A stretch of 64,000 nt of DNA, taken from positions 154,522,552-154,586,551 of the forward strand of contig CM041083.1 in assembly GCA_023079485.1 (NCBI GenBank), given 5' to 3'. Under the pieces are notes generated by a model. It worked only from the letters and a program-made list of their open reading frames with translations, was not told where the DNA came from and searched no databases. Below, piece by piece: positions 12,129 to 22,862 of the stretch. Both the position numbers and the translations under genes were made by a program. This DNA comes from Archilochus colubris (lineage: Eukaryota; Chordata; Aves; Apodiformes; Trochilidae). The first letter of the stretch is position 1; every line of letters begins with the position of its first letter.

Positions 12129-13339
12129 AAATCTGCTAGTATGCTTGAACCAATGGGTTATGTAGGGATGAATTTCCCCTCACCCTCCAAAGGTGAGGAA
12201 AGGTTTTAAATCAAAGGCACACTGATGTGGAAGGTTTCGTAGACCTTTCAGTACCAGACTTTATCTTCTGAAACAACTGTCCTGCCCAGTTGTGAATATA
12301 AATTCCAGCTGTTTTGCTGACGTGTTGCGAAAGAAGTTAGTTTGTTCCTGATAGGGGATGAATTGTTAATGTCTATAATTTGGTTTCTACTGCCTATGCT
12401 GCTAAGTTTGGTAAACAATAATCACACTGTTTCCAGACCTCTGACTGGACATTTTAGACTGGAAGTTTTAACAACCAATTTCAGATGAAAATCTATGTAC
12501 GTAAAACAATTTTATTCATTCTTACATTAAATATTTGGGCCCTACAAACATGAACAATAGCTTATTTCTGAACATTTGCTTCATCACTTTGGTCTGAACC
12601 CCAATATGAAAAGTCTCCACAAGATCAACCAAGCAATTAGTTTTGGAAAAAAATTATTCCCATACATTTAAAATATAAGTAAATCTACAAGCATGAATTC
12701 TGTAAATGTATATGTTGTTTAAACATTAGAGCTACAAAGAGATGGAGTCATGTAATTTGAGGAAACTCACAATCCCTCATGCATAGTCCTCTTCATCTTC
12801 AAAAAGAAACAAAACTTCAAATAATGTCTGAAAAAGATGAGAAAAGCATAGACAACAGTATTACACAAATAAATTACTAGCTTAATTGAAAAGTGACTTT
12901 TTTGCCCCCTGTTTACCCCCAGATCAGCTGTGCTGCTTTCAGAAATGAAGCTTTTATACAAAAATGAAGCTGTTGTGCATACAGATGGTTGTGTCTCCTT
13001 GCAGGCACTGACAGCTGTACCCATCCTTGGCAATCATATAAGCACTTTCTACTAATTATGTTTTCAGTGCACTCTGATTATCCTCAGTTCTTTCCACTAG
13101 AAATTTATGGAGGTTAATTTTTCCTTCAGTTTAAAGTATTCATGTTATTTTCAGACTCTGATTGTACATACATACTGCACATACACATACAGATATTGTG
13201 AATATGCACAGTCACAACACAAGGTTACTTCGAACACAACAAATCTGATGTGTCCTATATTAGATAATTTCAATCAAGATTGCTGTGGTGTTTTGGGTTT
13301 TGATGTTAGGTTTGTTTCCTCCTTTGACTTTCAGTGTCT
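12129..13339. other. Unique AT-rich DNA
   Basis: I recognise nothing here. ORFs of 88 and 122 codons overlap this stretch but show no known motif, and the larger one runs into the T/G tract. Confidence 0.55.
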
Positions 13340-13451
13340 TGGTTTCTTGTTTTGTTTGTTTTTTGTTTGGGTTGTGGGAGGTTTTTTTTGTTTGTTTGTT
13401 TGTTTTGGGGGGAAAGACTGTGTTTTGTTTTGTTTGGGAGGGGTTAGTTTT
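13340..13451 (+). repeat. T/G-rich low-complexity tract
   Basis: TTTG blocks and G-runs ('ttttggggggaaag', 'tttgggaggggtt') directly abut the start of a CR1 fragment at 13452. Confidence 0.85.
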
Positions 13452-14177
13452 TTAGGAAGGATTTCTTCACTGTAAGGGTTATCCCTGAGGATTTCCCTGA
13501 GGAAAAGGACTTGAGAGTGCTGGTGGATGAGAAGTTCAACATGAGCTGCCAGTGTACACTTCCAGCCCAGAAAGTTAAACATATCCTTGGCTGCATCAAA
13601 AGAAGTGTGTCCAGCAGGTCAAGGCAAGTGATTCTCCCCCTCTACTCTGTTCTTGACCCACCTGGAGTACTGCATCCATTTCTGGAGTCCTGATTACAAG
13701 AAAGACATGGATGTGCTGCAGCGTATCCAGAGAAGGGCTATGAGGATGATCAGAGGGCTGGAGCAGACCTCTTCATAGGAGAGGTCCTATGAAGACAGAC
13801 TGAGAGAGTTGGGGTTATTCAGTCTGGAGAGGAGAAGCCTCTGAGGAGACCTTTTTGTAGCCTTCCAGTATCTGAACGGGGCTACAAGAAAGTTGGTGAG
13901 GGACTTTTTAGGATATCAGATAGTGATAAGACTAGGGGGAATGGATTAAAACTAGAAGAGGGTAGATTTAGATTAGATATTAGGAAGAAGTTCTTTACCA
14001 TGACGGTGGTGAAATACTGGAGCAGGTTGTCCAGAGAGGTGGTTGAAGCCCCATCCCTGGAAGTTTTTTAAGGCCAGGCTGGATGGGGCTCTGAGCAACC
14101 TGATCTAGAGGGAGGTGTCCCTGGCCATGGCAGGTGATTTGGAATTAGATGATCTTAAAAGTCCCTCCCAACCCTGA
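13452..14177 (+). mobile_element. CR1 LINE fragment with a rearranged 5' edge
   Basis: The body from about 13495 matches the reverse-transcriptase C-terminal region and 3' UTR of CR1 ('gtgctggtggatgagaag', 'ctggagtactgcatccat', 'agattagatattagg', 'atggggctctgagcaacctg'). The first about 30 bp ('tttaggaaggatttcttcac') instead match a later CR1 segment that appears again, in its proper place, near 13978. So the 5' edge is a mosaic. The 3' octamer is absent or decayed. Frameshifts and stops make it non-coding. Confidence 0.88.
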
Positions 14178-14330
14178 AAATTCACTCAGAGGAAAGGGCA
14201 TCAACTCTCTTTCATCAGGAAGGTATTACACATTTATTAATTGCTACACATACCATGAGATATGACGTGGCAAATCAGTTCAACTAAAGGGATACAATTA
14301 GTTCCTCAGCTACTGTAAAATATTCTAAAA

Positions 14331-14335
14331 CATAT
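14331..14335. repeat. Target duplication of solo LTR, left (catat)
   Basis: The five bases 'catat' precede the TG of the LTR and recur exactly at 14923-14927 after its terminal CA. Confidence 0.85.
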
Positions 14336-14922
14336 TGATGTAAACCTTTTCAAAATTTCAAATGTTTCTTGAGCAAATTCTTTCCTGTCACCAATCCTGT
14401 AAGAATGCCTCGTTAGCACCCATTGAGACCTAAAACTGGTCAGACCACCTCCCCGGGAAACCCGTGAATTTCATCAAGTTATGCAAACAAAGACCCCCTC
14501 CTTCCTCTCCCAGTTTTCATTATAAAAACCCAACAAAAAAGAACCAAGCAGAGGCAAGCAATCGGCGAGCAAGCAAGCGACGGACAAGCCACCAGATCAT
14601 CTATCAGCAACCAGCGAGCCATCGGCCTGGACGCAGGAGCTAACTCCAGAAGCAGCCAGGAGCCAACGAGCAACCAGCCCTGAAGGCAAAGCCGAGAACA
14701 GCTCAGCAGCGGCCTGGACTTGGTAACCCGATCTCCTCTCTTTACCTGTTCTCTTATCCTTACTCTACAGTGATATCCTGTTTTATGTTCCCTGAAAATA
14801 AATCCCTATAACTTGTTAAAATCACTAAGTATTATTATTATTTTTTGTAATTCTGCGCGTCTCTGAAGCAGTGGCTGGTTTTCCTCAAACAAAATATTAA
14901 AATAATAGGTCGGATCGCGACA
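14336..14922 (+). mobile_element. Solo LTR of an endogenous retrovirus, 587 bp
   Basis: It starts with TG (tgatgtaaacc) and ends with CA (ggatcgcgaca), flanked by a perfect 5-bp duplication 'catat'. Inside are a TATA box 'ttataaaaa' near 14520, a GC-richer purine-rich R-like stretch at 14545-14700, and the polyadenylation signal AATAAA at 14797-14802. The order fixes the plus-strand sense. No internal viral region accompanies it, so it is a solo LTR left by recombination between the two LTRs of a provirus. The last about 150 bp match the antisense LTR at 20140-20831. A 5-bp duplication fits ERVL- or some ERV1-class integrases. Confidence 0.88.
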
Positions 14923-14927
14923 CATAT
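14923..14927. repeat. Target duplication of solo LTR, right (catat)
   Basis: Exact second copy of the bases at 14331-14335, directly after the LTR terminal CA. Confidence 0.85.
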
Positions 14928-15083
14928 CTTGAAGGATACACAAAGAACAAAGCTAAAATTAAGGTGTATCAACAATGAAAATATCCGTGTTAAAAAATAG
15001 AAATATTTTTATAATTATATGCATATGACCTGAAAAGAAGATGCACCTGTAAAGAGAAAAATAGGTCTTAAATTATTTATAAA

Positions 15084-15212
15084 GTGGAGGGTTGTTTTTT
15101 GTTTGGTTGGTTAGTTGGTTGGTTTTGGTTTTTTATTTTCTGTGTGTGTTGGTTACTTTTTTTCTTGATTGTTTTTTCTTTTTTTTGTGTGCTTGTTGTT
15201 GTTGTTGTTCTT
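15084..15212 (+). repeat. T/G-rich low-complexity tract
   Basis: Includes 'ggttggttagttggttggtt' and (GTT)n segments within a T-rich, A/C-poor stretch. Confidence 0.85.
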
Positions 15213-15552
15213 GTTCTACCTTTCATTTTCTTAATTTATAAGCCAAACACATGCTAATCTGGTTCAAATGTGCTAAGCGTGTCCGCGGTACCACATAAGG
15301 CTGCTTGCCCTGCAAGCATTCAGTCCTTAGGAAACAAGACCATAGATTGATTAAAAAAATATTCTACCATATTCCCAAACACCTGACATCTCCCTTTTCA
15401 GTCTTACCTGAGCATATGAGCTTGGGAACCTAGAAGACTCCTCCTTCCATGTCACCTGTGGCTGGAGGACCTCCCTGAGGGCTCAGGTTTCCTCTGGTCC
15501 CACTTGGTCTCATCATCTGTCCATTACTGAGGATGAGTGTGCATAGATGGTA

Positions 15553-15600
15553 CATTCACATACACACACACATATACATATATGTATACATATACACACT
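15553..15600. repeat. (CA)/(TA) microsatellite-like stretch
   Basis: Alternating purine-pyrimidine sequence of CA and TA dinucleotides ('acacacacatatacatatat'). Confidence 0.8.
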
Positions 15601-16625
15601 CACATGAACATAGTACAAATGTCCTCATCCTGTTCCTCTTTCTGGCTGAGGCCATGGATATTTTCTTTGACTTTGGACACAGTGATGGATATTTTCACAG
15701 TTACATTACTGAAAGACACACTATGTTTAAAGTAAATTACTGATTCAAGGGAAAGAGAATTAAACACAGAAGTTCAGAAGTCTTAGAAAATTCAAATAAA
15801 TTTCTTTTCTTATTCACATTTCTAGAAGTTTTGTTTTGGAAAGCTTATAGCCCTTAAAGAGTTTTTCTGTTTCCCCTGTGAAGAAAACCCCACATGAAAC
15901 TCTTTATTATATTTTTTCATGTAAACACTTTCTCTGACTCTCCAATAGGAAAAGTGATTTGAACAATTGAAATATCCAGCTTATTTACATTTTATTAAAA
16001 GTGCATCACTCCTAAGTTCAATGATCTATTTTTGTTAAGGGTCCCAAGAGAATATAAAACACTTACTGTTGCTTTCTACAGCAATTTTATTTTTCTCTAA
16101 TTAAATGTTCTTCTGTAGAAACACCAGTTGTTTGGGTTTCTGAGCACAGATTGAAAAATCCCTTCACAATCAATTCATTTTGAGCTGAAGGCATAGCAAG
16201 CAAGCTGAGAACAGTTCACTTTGATACTGCTTCCAGAAACTTGACCTACAAACCACAGAAATTTTAACAATAGCAGCCTGGCACCAATCTCACAGCCTTT
16301 TTCTTTCCTTGGGCTTTGATATATCCTGAGAAAGTACACATAAATCTTGTCTCATATCAAAGTGAGTTAAGAAATCAAGGAACTATCATTTCACTGTTTA
16401 GCATCTTTGTATCTGAAGTGTGGGTTTGAATCTATAGACATAAACACTTCACTAAAGCAATTTGATTCTAATTTTTTTAAAACTGGTTGGGACAGTTTGA
16501 AGAAAAGCTGAGATAGAAAATGCTGTCTGAAAGCTGATAGTAAGCAACTATGATTGAAGGTCATGGTTTCATTAATTTGGGAAATACACATGTGTAAAAT
16601 ATAGTGAAGACTTAGGAGAAACTCG

Positions 16626-16742
16626 GGTTTTTTTATCTGCTTTTGGGGTTTTTTTGTTATTTTGCTTTGGTTTTGTTTTTGTTTCTTTTGTTTGTTGTTT
16701 TTTTTTGTTCTTTTGTTTGGTTGTTTTTTGGAGGTTTTTTAG
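16626..16742 (+). repeat. T/G-rich low-complexity tract
   Basis: T-runs broken by G or GG for more than 110 bp. The antisense ORF across it (Lys/Gln/Thr-rich) is a composition artefact. Confidence 0.85.
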
Positions 16743-18719
16743 TGGGAATAGGCATTTTGTTTGTGCAATTTTAGAACTGTTCACTTTTTCTCCCCTCATT
16801 TTTTAAAAATTTATAAATGTGCTAGGTAACAGGAAGTCAATATCAAAAGTTTTCCCCAAAGTTTTCATGTTGATAGTAGAACTACTATGTTGCAGCAAAA
16901 CTAGTTGTCTTGCTCTCCTTTTGATTTCCTTTGCAAGTATAGCATTTACAAAACAAAAGATGGAGAGGATTGTTTCTGTTACACTGTATTTCCTGTCTTT
17001 CTTCATTTCTGCCTTCACATATAACTGAGTAGATAGAAAAACCTGGATCTCAGGAAAATTACCTCCTTTTAGACAGCAGATCTAATACCCATTTTAAGTG
17101 CAATACACATTTCAGGTGTAGAGGATGTTACTTATTAAAGTGCCCAGATCATGCACTCTAAGACACATAGTAGTAGCCACCATTATCAAAACATATAATG
17201 TATATCTACTAAATGTCTAAATATCTACTAAATATGCATTATTTTTAGGTTTTTTAATGTCATGCTACAAAGAACTAATCCACAGGGATTCATTTAGAAA
17301 GAATGTCTGCCTCAGAGCTAAACCATAACCTAGGAAGTCTGGGTTCCTGTACAACTTCTTACACAATAACATATATTCCTCTTTCCCTTGCTTACAATGC
17401 AGGAATCTGGTCTGGAAATTAACATCTGTGTTGTTCAATGCAGTTGCAAGCAGGTGCTGGTAGACATACAATAGGAACCCAGTTTTCCATTAAGTATTAT
17501 TCCTCTATCATAAATGGGTGCAAGTGTCCAAGAGAACATTTGTAAGTATTGTGAGATATTTTGTTGTATGCAGGGAATGGAAGAGTTTTTAAAATTGTAG
17601 AAATATTGTGCTTATTGAGAAAATAGAATACAGCAATGGTTGGCTACACAAAGTTAAAGTATCGTTGTTATGATCCTATTAAGAATACTATGTAAATTCC
17701 TTTGGTTCGAATGTGTTTTCATATTCTTTACAACAAAAAACTGTTTAAATATTCATGTAACATGCTTCAGGAATACAGCACTTCTTTTCTTAGATATTTT
17801 TTCCTTCTTATATTTTTGCTCATTTTCTTTGTCCTAGATAAGAAGCTTTGTTATTAACTACCAAAATGAATGTGCTATTACCTATATTGTGTCAGTTTCT
17901 ATTTTTAATGTTTTTTTATTTTTATTATTTTTTCTATATGGAATGTAAGATAATTTTTATACAGATCATGTGAATGCACCTTAATCAAAGATGACAGTAT
18001 TTAAATGCAACTCTGCTTTTAAGTGATCCAGTGAATACTATATTATGTGGCAGTATCAATACTTGGCATAGAAATAGACAGCTGGTAAAACAATTTTCTG
18101 AGCATAGTTCTTCCCTGTGGAGCTGCAGTTACAAATATTAAGGGTATTGTTATCTTGCCAAATACGGGCTTTATCCAGCAGATTTTTGTTTCACTGTATC
18201 TAATCCATGTTTTTTTATCTTCTAGCAGGTTATATTCAAGTTTGAGGGTCTTGCTTTTTTTCTCCCAATCATATAAGGTTAAGTTTTAGAATAATTCCTG
18301 CAACATCTGTCATGCTTAATTTAACCTTTTTATATAGTTCTTTTTCTGCTACAGAGGGCACTTTTAATTGTACAGTCAAAACTTCTTGTTCCATTCTTTC
18401 TGCTTTTCTTTCTATCTGTGAACAAAGTTGCATGGAAAAAAAGTTTATCATATCAGGTATTTTCCTAAGACTGGAAGAGCCCGTGTTCTAGGTACCTTCC
18501 TACTGCAGACATTTGCAATTGATCCCTCAGGCATCTTTGTTCAAACTCATTCTATTTTTCCCTCCACTTGGCATTGAAAATAAATGAATTGGATATTAGA
18601 CTAAAGTCTTTAGGGTATTAAGTCAAAGCTAAAATCTTTACATTTTTGGCTTCCTGGTGGTTCTCCTATGTGTCTTCATTTTTTAACTTATTATGCATCA
18701 AGACATTTCCATATCATAG

Positions 18720-18775
18720 GAAAACAAAACAAAACAAAGCAAGACATAAAAAACCCAAACAGAAAAAACAAATAA
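18720..18775 (-). repeat. A/C-rich low-complexity tract
   Basis: Blocks of AAAAC and AAACCC type. It is the complement of the T/G tract class. Confidence 0.8.
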
Positions 18776-19575
18776 AGGATTGGTTAAGACAGTAGATCCC
18801 CTCAGGGTCTCTGTCAGACCTGGGTATGTTGACCTGAATTTCTGTCCTAGAATTTTAATCTGGCATCAAAGAGGAAGTTTCCATTTTTTATATATTTTGC
18901 ATTGTCTTATTCTCTATATTCTTACAATGTTGGTAATCGTGGTACTTTTTACTAAAGAATAAATTTCTAGTTCATTATTTGTTTCTGTCTAATAACTGTG
19001 GTTTGTCTTATGACACTTGAAACATCTAATAAATAGACTTTATAAAACTGAACAAAGCAAGGATAACTGGCTTATTGAGCATACATGCTCAAGCATTATT
19101 ACAAGAAAAGTTCTGTTTTTTTCACATTAACATTTTCAATAAAATAGGGTTTTTTTTCTCTTCATTAATGTACTGAATACAAGTAATTGCAATTGAATAA
19201 TTAAATTCTTCTTTTTAGCATTACTAATCCAATAATAGCAATATGGTAGTTCATTGTAGTCAGAAAAAGAAAGCAAGCAAAAAATCTGATTCTACCTTAT
19301 CTATTGTCACTTGATGCCTCATTATCAACACTTACTTCCAGGTATGAAATCTGCTTTCAGGATAGATACAGGTAGACACTAAAGTGTCTGGATTTCTTTA
19401 CAAATACATCTCAGTTCTGCAGTGCATTACAAGAAATTAAGTGAGACTGAAATAAAAAATTAAATGCTTTGTTGAATTAGAGTCATAGTCAGCTAGCTTT
19501 TTTACAGAAATAAAAGCTAGTAAGTATCCCATAGACTCTATTTCATGGTTACAAAGTTGAAAGCATAAGTAAGTT

Positions 19576-20139
19576 AATCATAGAGTAGTTCCAGTTGGAA
19601 AGTACCTTAAAGATCACCTAGTTCCAACTCCCCTGCATTGGAAGGTATACTTTCCACTAGACCCCACTGCTTGAAGCTTCATCCAATCTGGTCTTGAACA
19701 CTTCCAGAGACAGGGAATCCACAACTTCCCTGTGGAAACCTCTTCCAGTGTCTCATCACCCTCATAGTGAAGAATTTCTTCCTGATATCTAATCTAAATC
19801 TACCCCCTTCCAGTTTAAACCCATTATCCTTTGCCCTATCACTACATGCCCTTGTAAAAAGTTGCTCCCCAGCTTTTCTGTAGGCCACCTTCAAGTACTG
19901 GAAGTCTGCCAGAAGGTCTCCCAAGAGACTTCTCTAGGCTGAACAACCCCAGGTCAAGCTGTCTTCATAGGAAAGCTGCTTTAGCCCTCTGAACATCTTT
20001 CTGGCCCTTCTCTGGACTTGCTCCAAGAACTCCATGTCCTTCTTATGATGAGGTCTCCAGAACTGGATGGAGTGATCCAGGTAGTATCTCAGAGACTGCA
20101 GCAGGAAACTCACTTCCCTTTACCTGCTGGCCATGCATC
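19576..20139 (-). mobile_element. CR1 LINE fragment, 3' part (split by an LTR)
   Basis: Antisense CR1: the 3' end is at 19576 ('aatcatagagtagttccag'). The complement of the ORF2 C-terminus and the reverse-transcriptase tail follows to 20139 ('tgaagaatttcttcctgat', 'cttctctggacttgctcc'). It continues after the LTR at 20832. Decayed and non-coding. Confidence 0.88.
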
Positions 20140-20831
20140 TGTTACGATCCAAGTTATTATTTATATTTTGTTTGCGAGGAAAAATCAGCCACTACTTATA
20201 GACAACGCATGAATTTACAAAAATAACAAGGCGTTATGATTTAAGAAAGTTACAAGGGTTTATTTTACACAGGAAAAGCCAGTTTCCAGGTTAGCAAAAA
20301 GCCTTTGCATAAATTAGTCACCTTGAAAATAGAGTCATTAAGGTAAGAGGGAAAAACAAAGAGATTTTGTCACCTTCCGCTGGCCCTGGCCTCAGGCTGG
20401 ATTCGTTTGTGAAGGATCTGTCTTCTTCTGCTGCTTTTCCTTCCTCCGCTGTAGGTGTCTTGTAGCTGAAGCTGAAGTGTCGTGAGAAGGGGGTATCTAG
20501 AAAAAAAGCTGCTTTTTCCTTTTTTCCTAGGGTATTTTATACCACAAAAGAAAGAGGGGTATTGCATAAGTCCATGATACATACAGATTTCCAGACTTTC
20601 CAGAGATGAGTCATCCTTATCTTTTTGTCTTTTGGTGCCCTGCTAATTTCATAGGTTTTGGTCTCCACCATGCACCAGGAGGCGACCTGATAAGCAATCT
20701 TATCTTTTAGGTGTCTGTCAGGCATACACTGAGGTAAACATATATTAATTGCAAGCAGGAAAAAAGAAGAAAATTTAAAAACGTGATTCAAGAGACATAT
20801 TTTGTATTTTCAATTCTACGTGTATACCTCA
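20140..20831 (-). mobile_element. Antisense solo LTR inserted in CR1, 692 bp
   Basis: On the given strand it runs from TG (tgttacgatcc) to CA (tatacctca). The flanks are 'gcatc' (20135-20139) and 'ccatc' (20832-20836), a 5-bp duplication with one change, and joining the flanks restores the CR1 order. In the sense (minus) direction it has a TATA box (complement of 20531-20546) and an AATAAA signal (complement near 20258-20264). Its sense 3' end matches the solo LTR at 14336-14922 for about 150 bp, while the upstream part differs. It is younger than the CR1 it splits. Confidence 0.85.
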
Positions 20832-20922
20832 CCATCTTTTGATAAAGTCCATGATATGGTTGGCTTTCTGAGCTGCAAGAGCACATCTCTGCTTGATGAT
20901 AAGTTTCTAATCAACCAATCAC
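20832..20922 (-). mobile_element. CR1 LINE fragment, 5' part (split by an LTR)
   Basis: Continues the antisense CR1: 'tgatatggttggctttctga' and 'taagtttctaatcaacca' are the complement of the reverse-transcriptase region just upstream of the segment that ends at 20139. Confidence 0.85.
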
Positions 20923-21516
20923 AGATGTATGGTAGACAACATTAAACAGTATTGTGGTATTGTATTATGTATGCAAACAATGACACAAACAGAAGAACAG
21001 TCACACTGCAGACATGCAGATATGCATACAATTTATTTTCACCTAGTCATACATATTCATCCACATTTGAATTTGCAGTATTACATTGCTCAATACTTTA
21101 TTCCATAGTTCTCTCAGATTTTCTCTATTTTCTTGCCAAGTAAAACAGCTGATATCTGAAACTATCATGGCTCTCACATAATTTTGACTGATTTTAGCAA
21201 AAATAGTTCAACTTTTCAAGCAGTGAAATTATTGGAATATAAAAGGTGTTTTCCAATATTAAGTAATTTTTATTTACTTTGAAGTATTTTACTTCTTAGA
21301 TTCGGACTAAAGAGACTTATTTTAGTACAGAAGGTGGGCTACAGGTCAACGTTTAGAGGCCATCCTTTTCTCACAAGACAGCCTGAAATTTCACTGGCAG
21401 AACTGTAGAATACAGGAGAATACTTCTTTGGAAACAAAGATTAGAAACAAAAATTTATTATAAAATGGATTATCTCTATTAATACACTGGTGAAGTGTGA
21501 TTTACTTGAAACTCAT
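20923..21516. other. Unique AT-rich DNA
   Basis: Nothing recognisable between two CR1 fragments. Confidence 0.55.
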
Positions 21517-22862
21517 AGGTGTCTATGGGACCAGATGGGTTCCACCTGAGGTTACTAAAGGAGCTGGCAGAAGTGCTCACCAAGCAAATCTCCATTATTT
21601 ATCAATAGTCCTTGCAAATTTGGGATGTTCCAGTTGTTTGGAAAATGGCAAATGTAACACCCGTCTACAAGAAGGGCCAAAAGGATGATCTGGGGAACTG
21701 TAGATTTGTCAGTTTGACTTCAGTATCAGTAAAGGCTGTGAAGCAGGTCACCTCGAGTAACATCACATGGTTCATACAAGATAATCAGGCCCAGTCAGCA
21801 GGGGATTATGAAAGGTAGGTCCTTTTTGACTACGTTATATCCTTCCGCAACAAGATGACTTACCTAGTGGATAAAGGAAGAGCTGTGAACATTGTCTATC
21901 TGGATTTCAGTAAAGCTTTTAACACTGTCTCTCACAGCATTCTTCTCCAGAAACATAATGGCACTTGGCTTGGATAAATATACTCTACATTAGCTAAAAA
22001 ATCAGATGGATGGTTGGGCTGAAAGAGTAGTAGTAAAGGGAACTAAATCTGGCTGGTGACCAGTCATGAGTGATATTCCCCAGGGTTCAGTGCTGGGGCC
22101 TCTTCTCTTTAATATCTTCATTAATGATTTGGATGAGGGGATTGAGTGTACCCTCAGTAAATTTGCAGATGACACCAAACTAGGTGGCTGTGTCAATCTG
22201 CTGGAAGGTAGGGAAGCCTTACAGTGAGACTCAGACAGGTTAAACCAATGGGCCGAGTTTAATCATATGAAGTTTAACAAGGCCAAATGACAGGTCTTGC
22301 ACCTGGGTCATAAGTTGACAGTCAACTTAATATGAGTCAGAAGTGTGTGCAGATGGCCAAGGAGGCCAATGGCATCCTGGCTTGTATTAGGAGGAACTCA
22401 GTGGCCATCAGGAATAGGGAGGTGATTGTTCCTCTGTACTCAGCTCTGGTGAGGCTGCATCTGAGTGCTGTGTTCAGTTCTGGGCACCTCACTATAAGAG
22501 GGACACAGAAGTGCTGGAGAGTGTCCAGAGAAGCGCAACAAAGCTCATGAAAGGCCTGGAGCACAAATCCTGTGAGGAGTGGCTGAGGGAGCTGGGGGTG
22601 TTTAGTCTGGAGGAGGCTGAGAGGAGACCTTAAAGCTCTCTTCAAGCACCTCAAGGGAGGTTGGAGCAAGGAGGGAAAAAGCCTCTTCTTTTTAAACTGT
22701 GATAAGACCAGAGGAAATGGATGGAAGCTGCACCAGGGGAGGTTTAGGCTGGATGTTAGGAAACGTTTTTTCACTGAGCGGGTTGTCAGGCATTGGAATG
22801 GCCTTCCCAGGACACTGGTGGAGTCACCATCCCTGGAGGCATTTAAAAGGCATTTGGACTTT
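21517..22862 (+). mobile_element. Old CR1 LINE, reverse-transcriptase region, 3' end missing
   Basis: The order follows the ORF2 of the 8.8-kb copy: 'tctatgggaccagatgggtt', 'ctacaagaagggcc', 'ctggatttcagtaaagctt' (motif A region), 'ccccagggttcagtgctggg' (GVPQGS region), 'aaatttgcagatgacacc' (FADD region), and the C-terminal 'aggcattggaatggcc' block. Several stops and frameshifts break it. It ends near 'atttggact' without the 3' UTR and octamers, so the 3' end was lost after insertion. Confidence 0.92.

Larger units (their letters stand above)
14928..19575. other. Mostly unique DNA with simple-sequence tracts
   Basis: No gene or confident transposon is seen. It contains T/G tracts at 15084-15212 and 16626-16742, an AC/AT microsatellite-like stretch at 15553-15600 and an A/C tract at 18720-18775. 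Confidence 0.55.

Noticed and set aside
22337..22774. 145-codon minus-strand ORF
   Set aside because: It is the antisense of the CR1 reverse-transcriptase C-terminus; such shadows occur in most CR1 copies (also 10597-10959).
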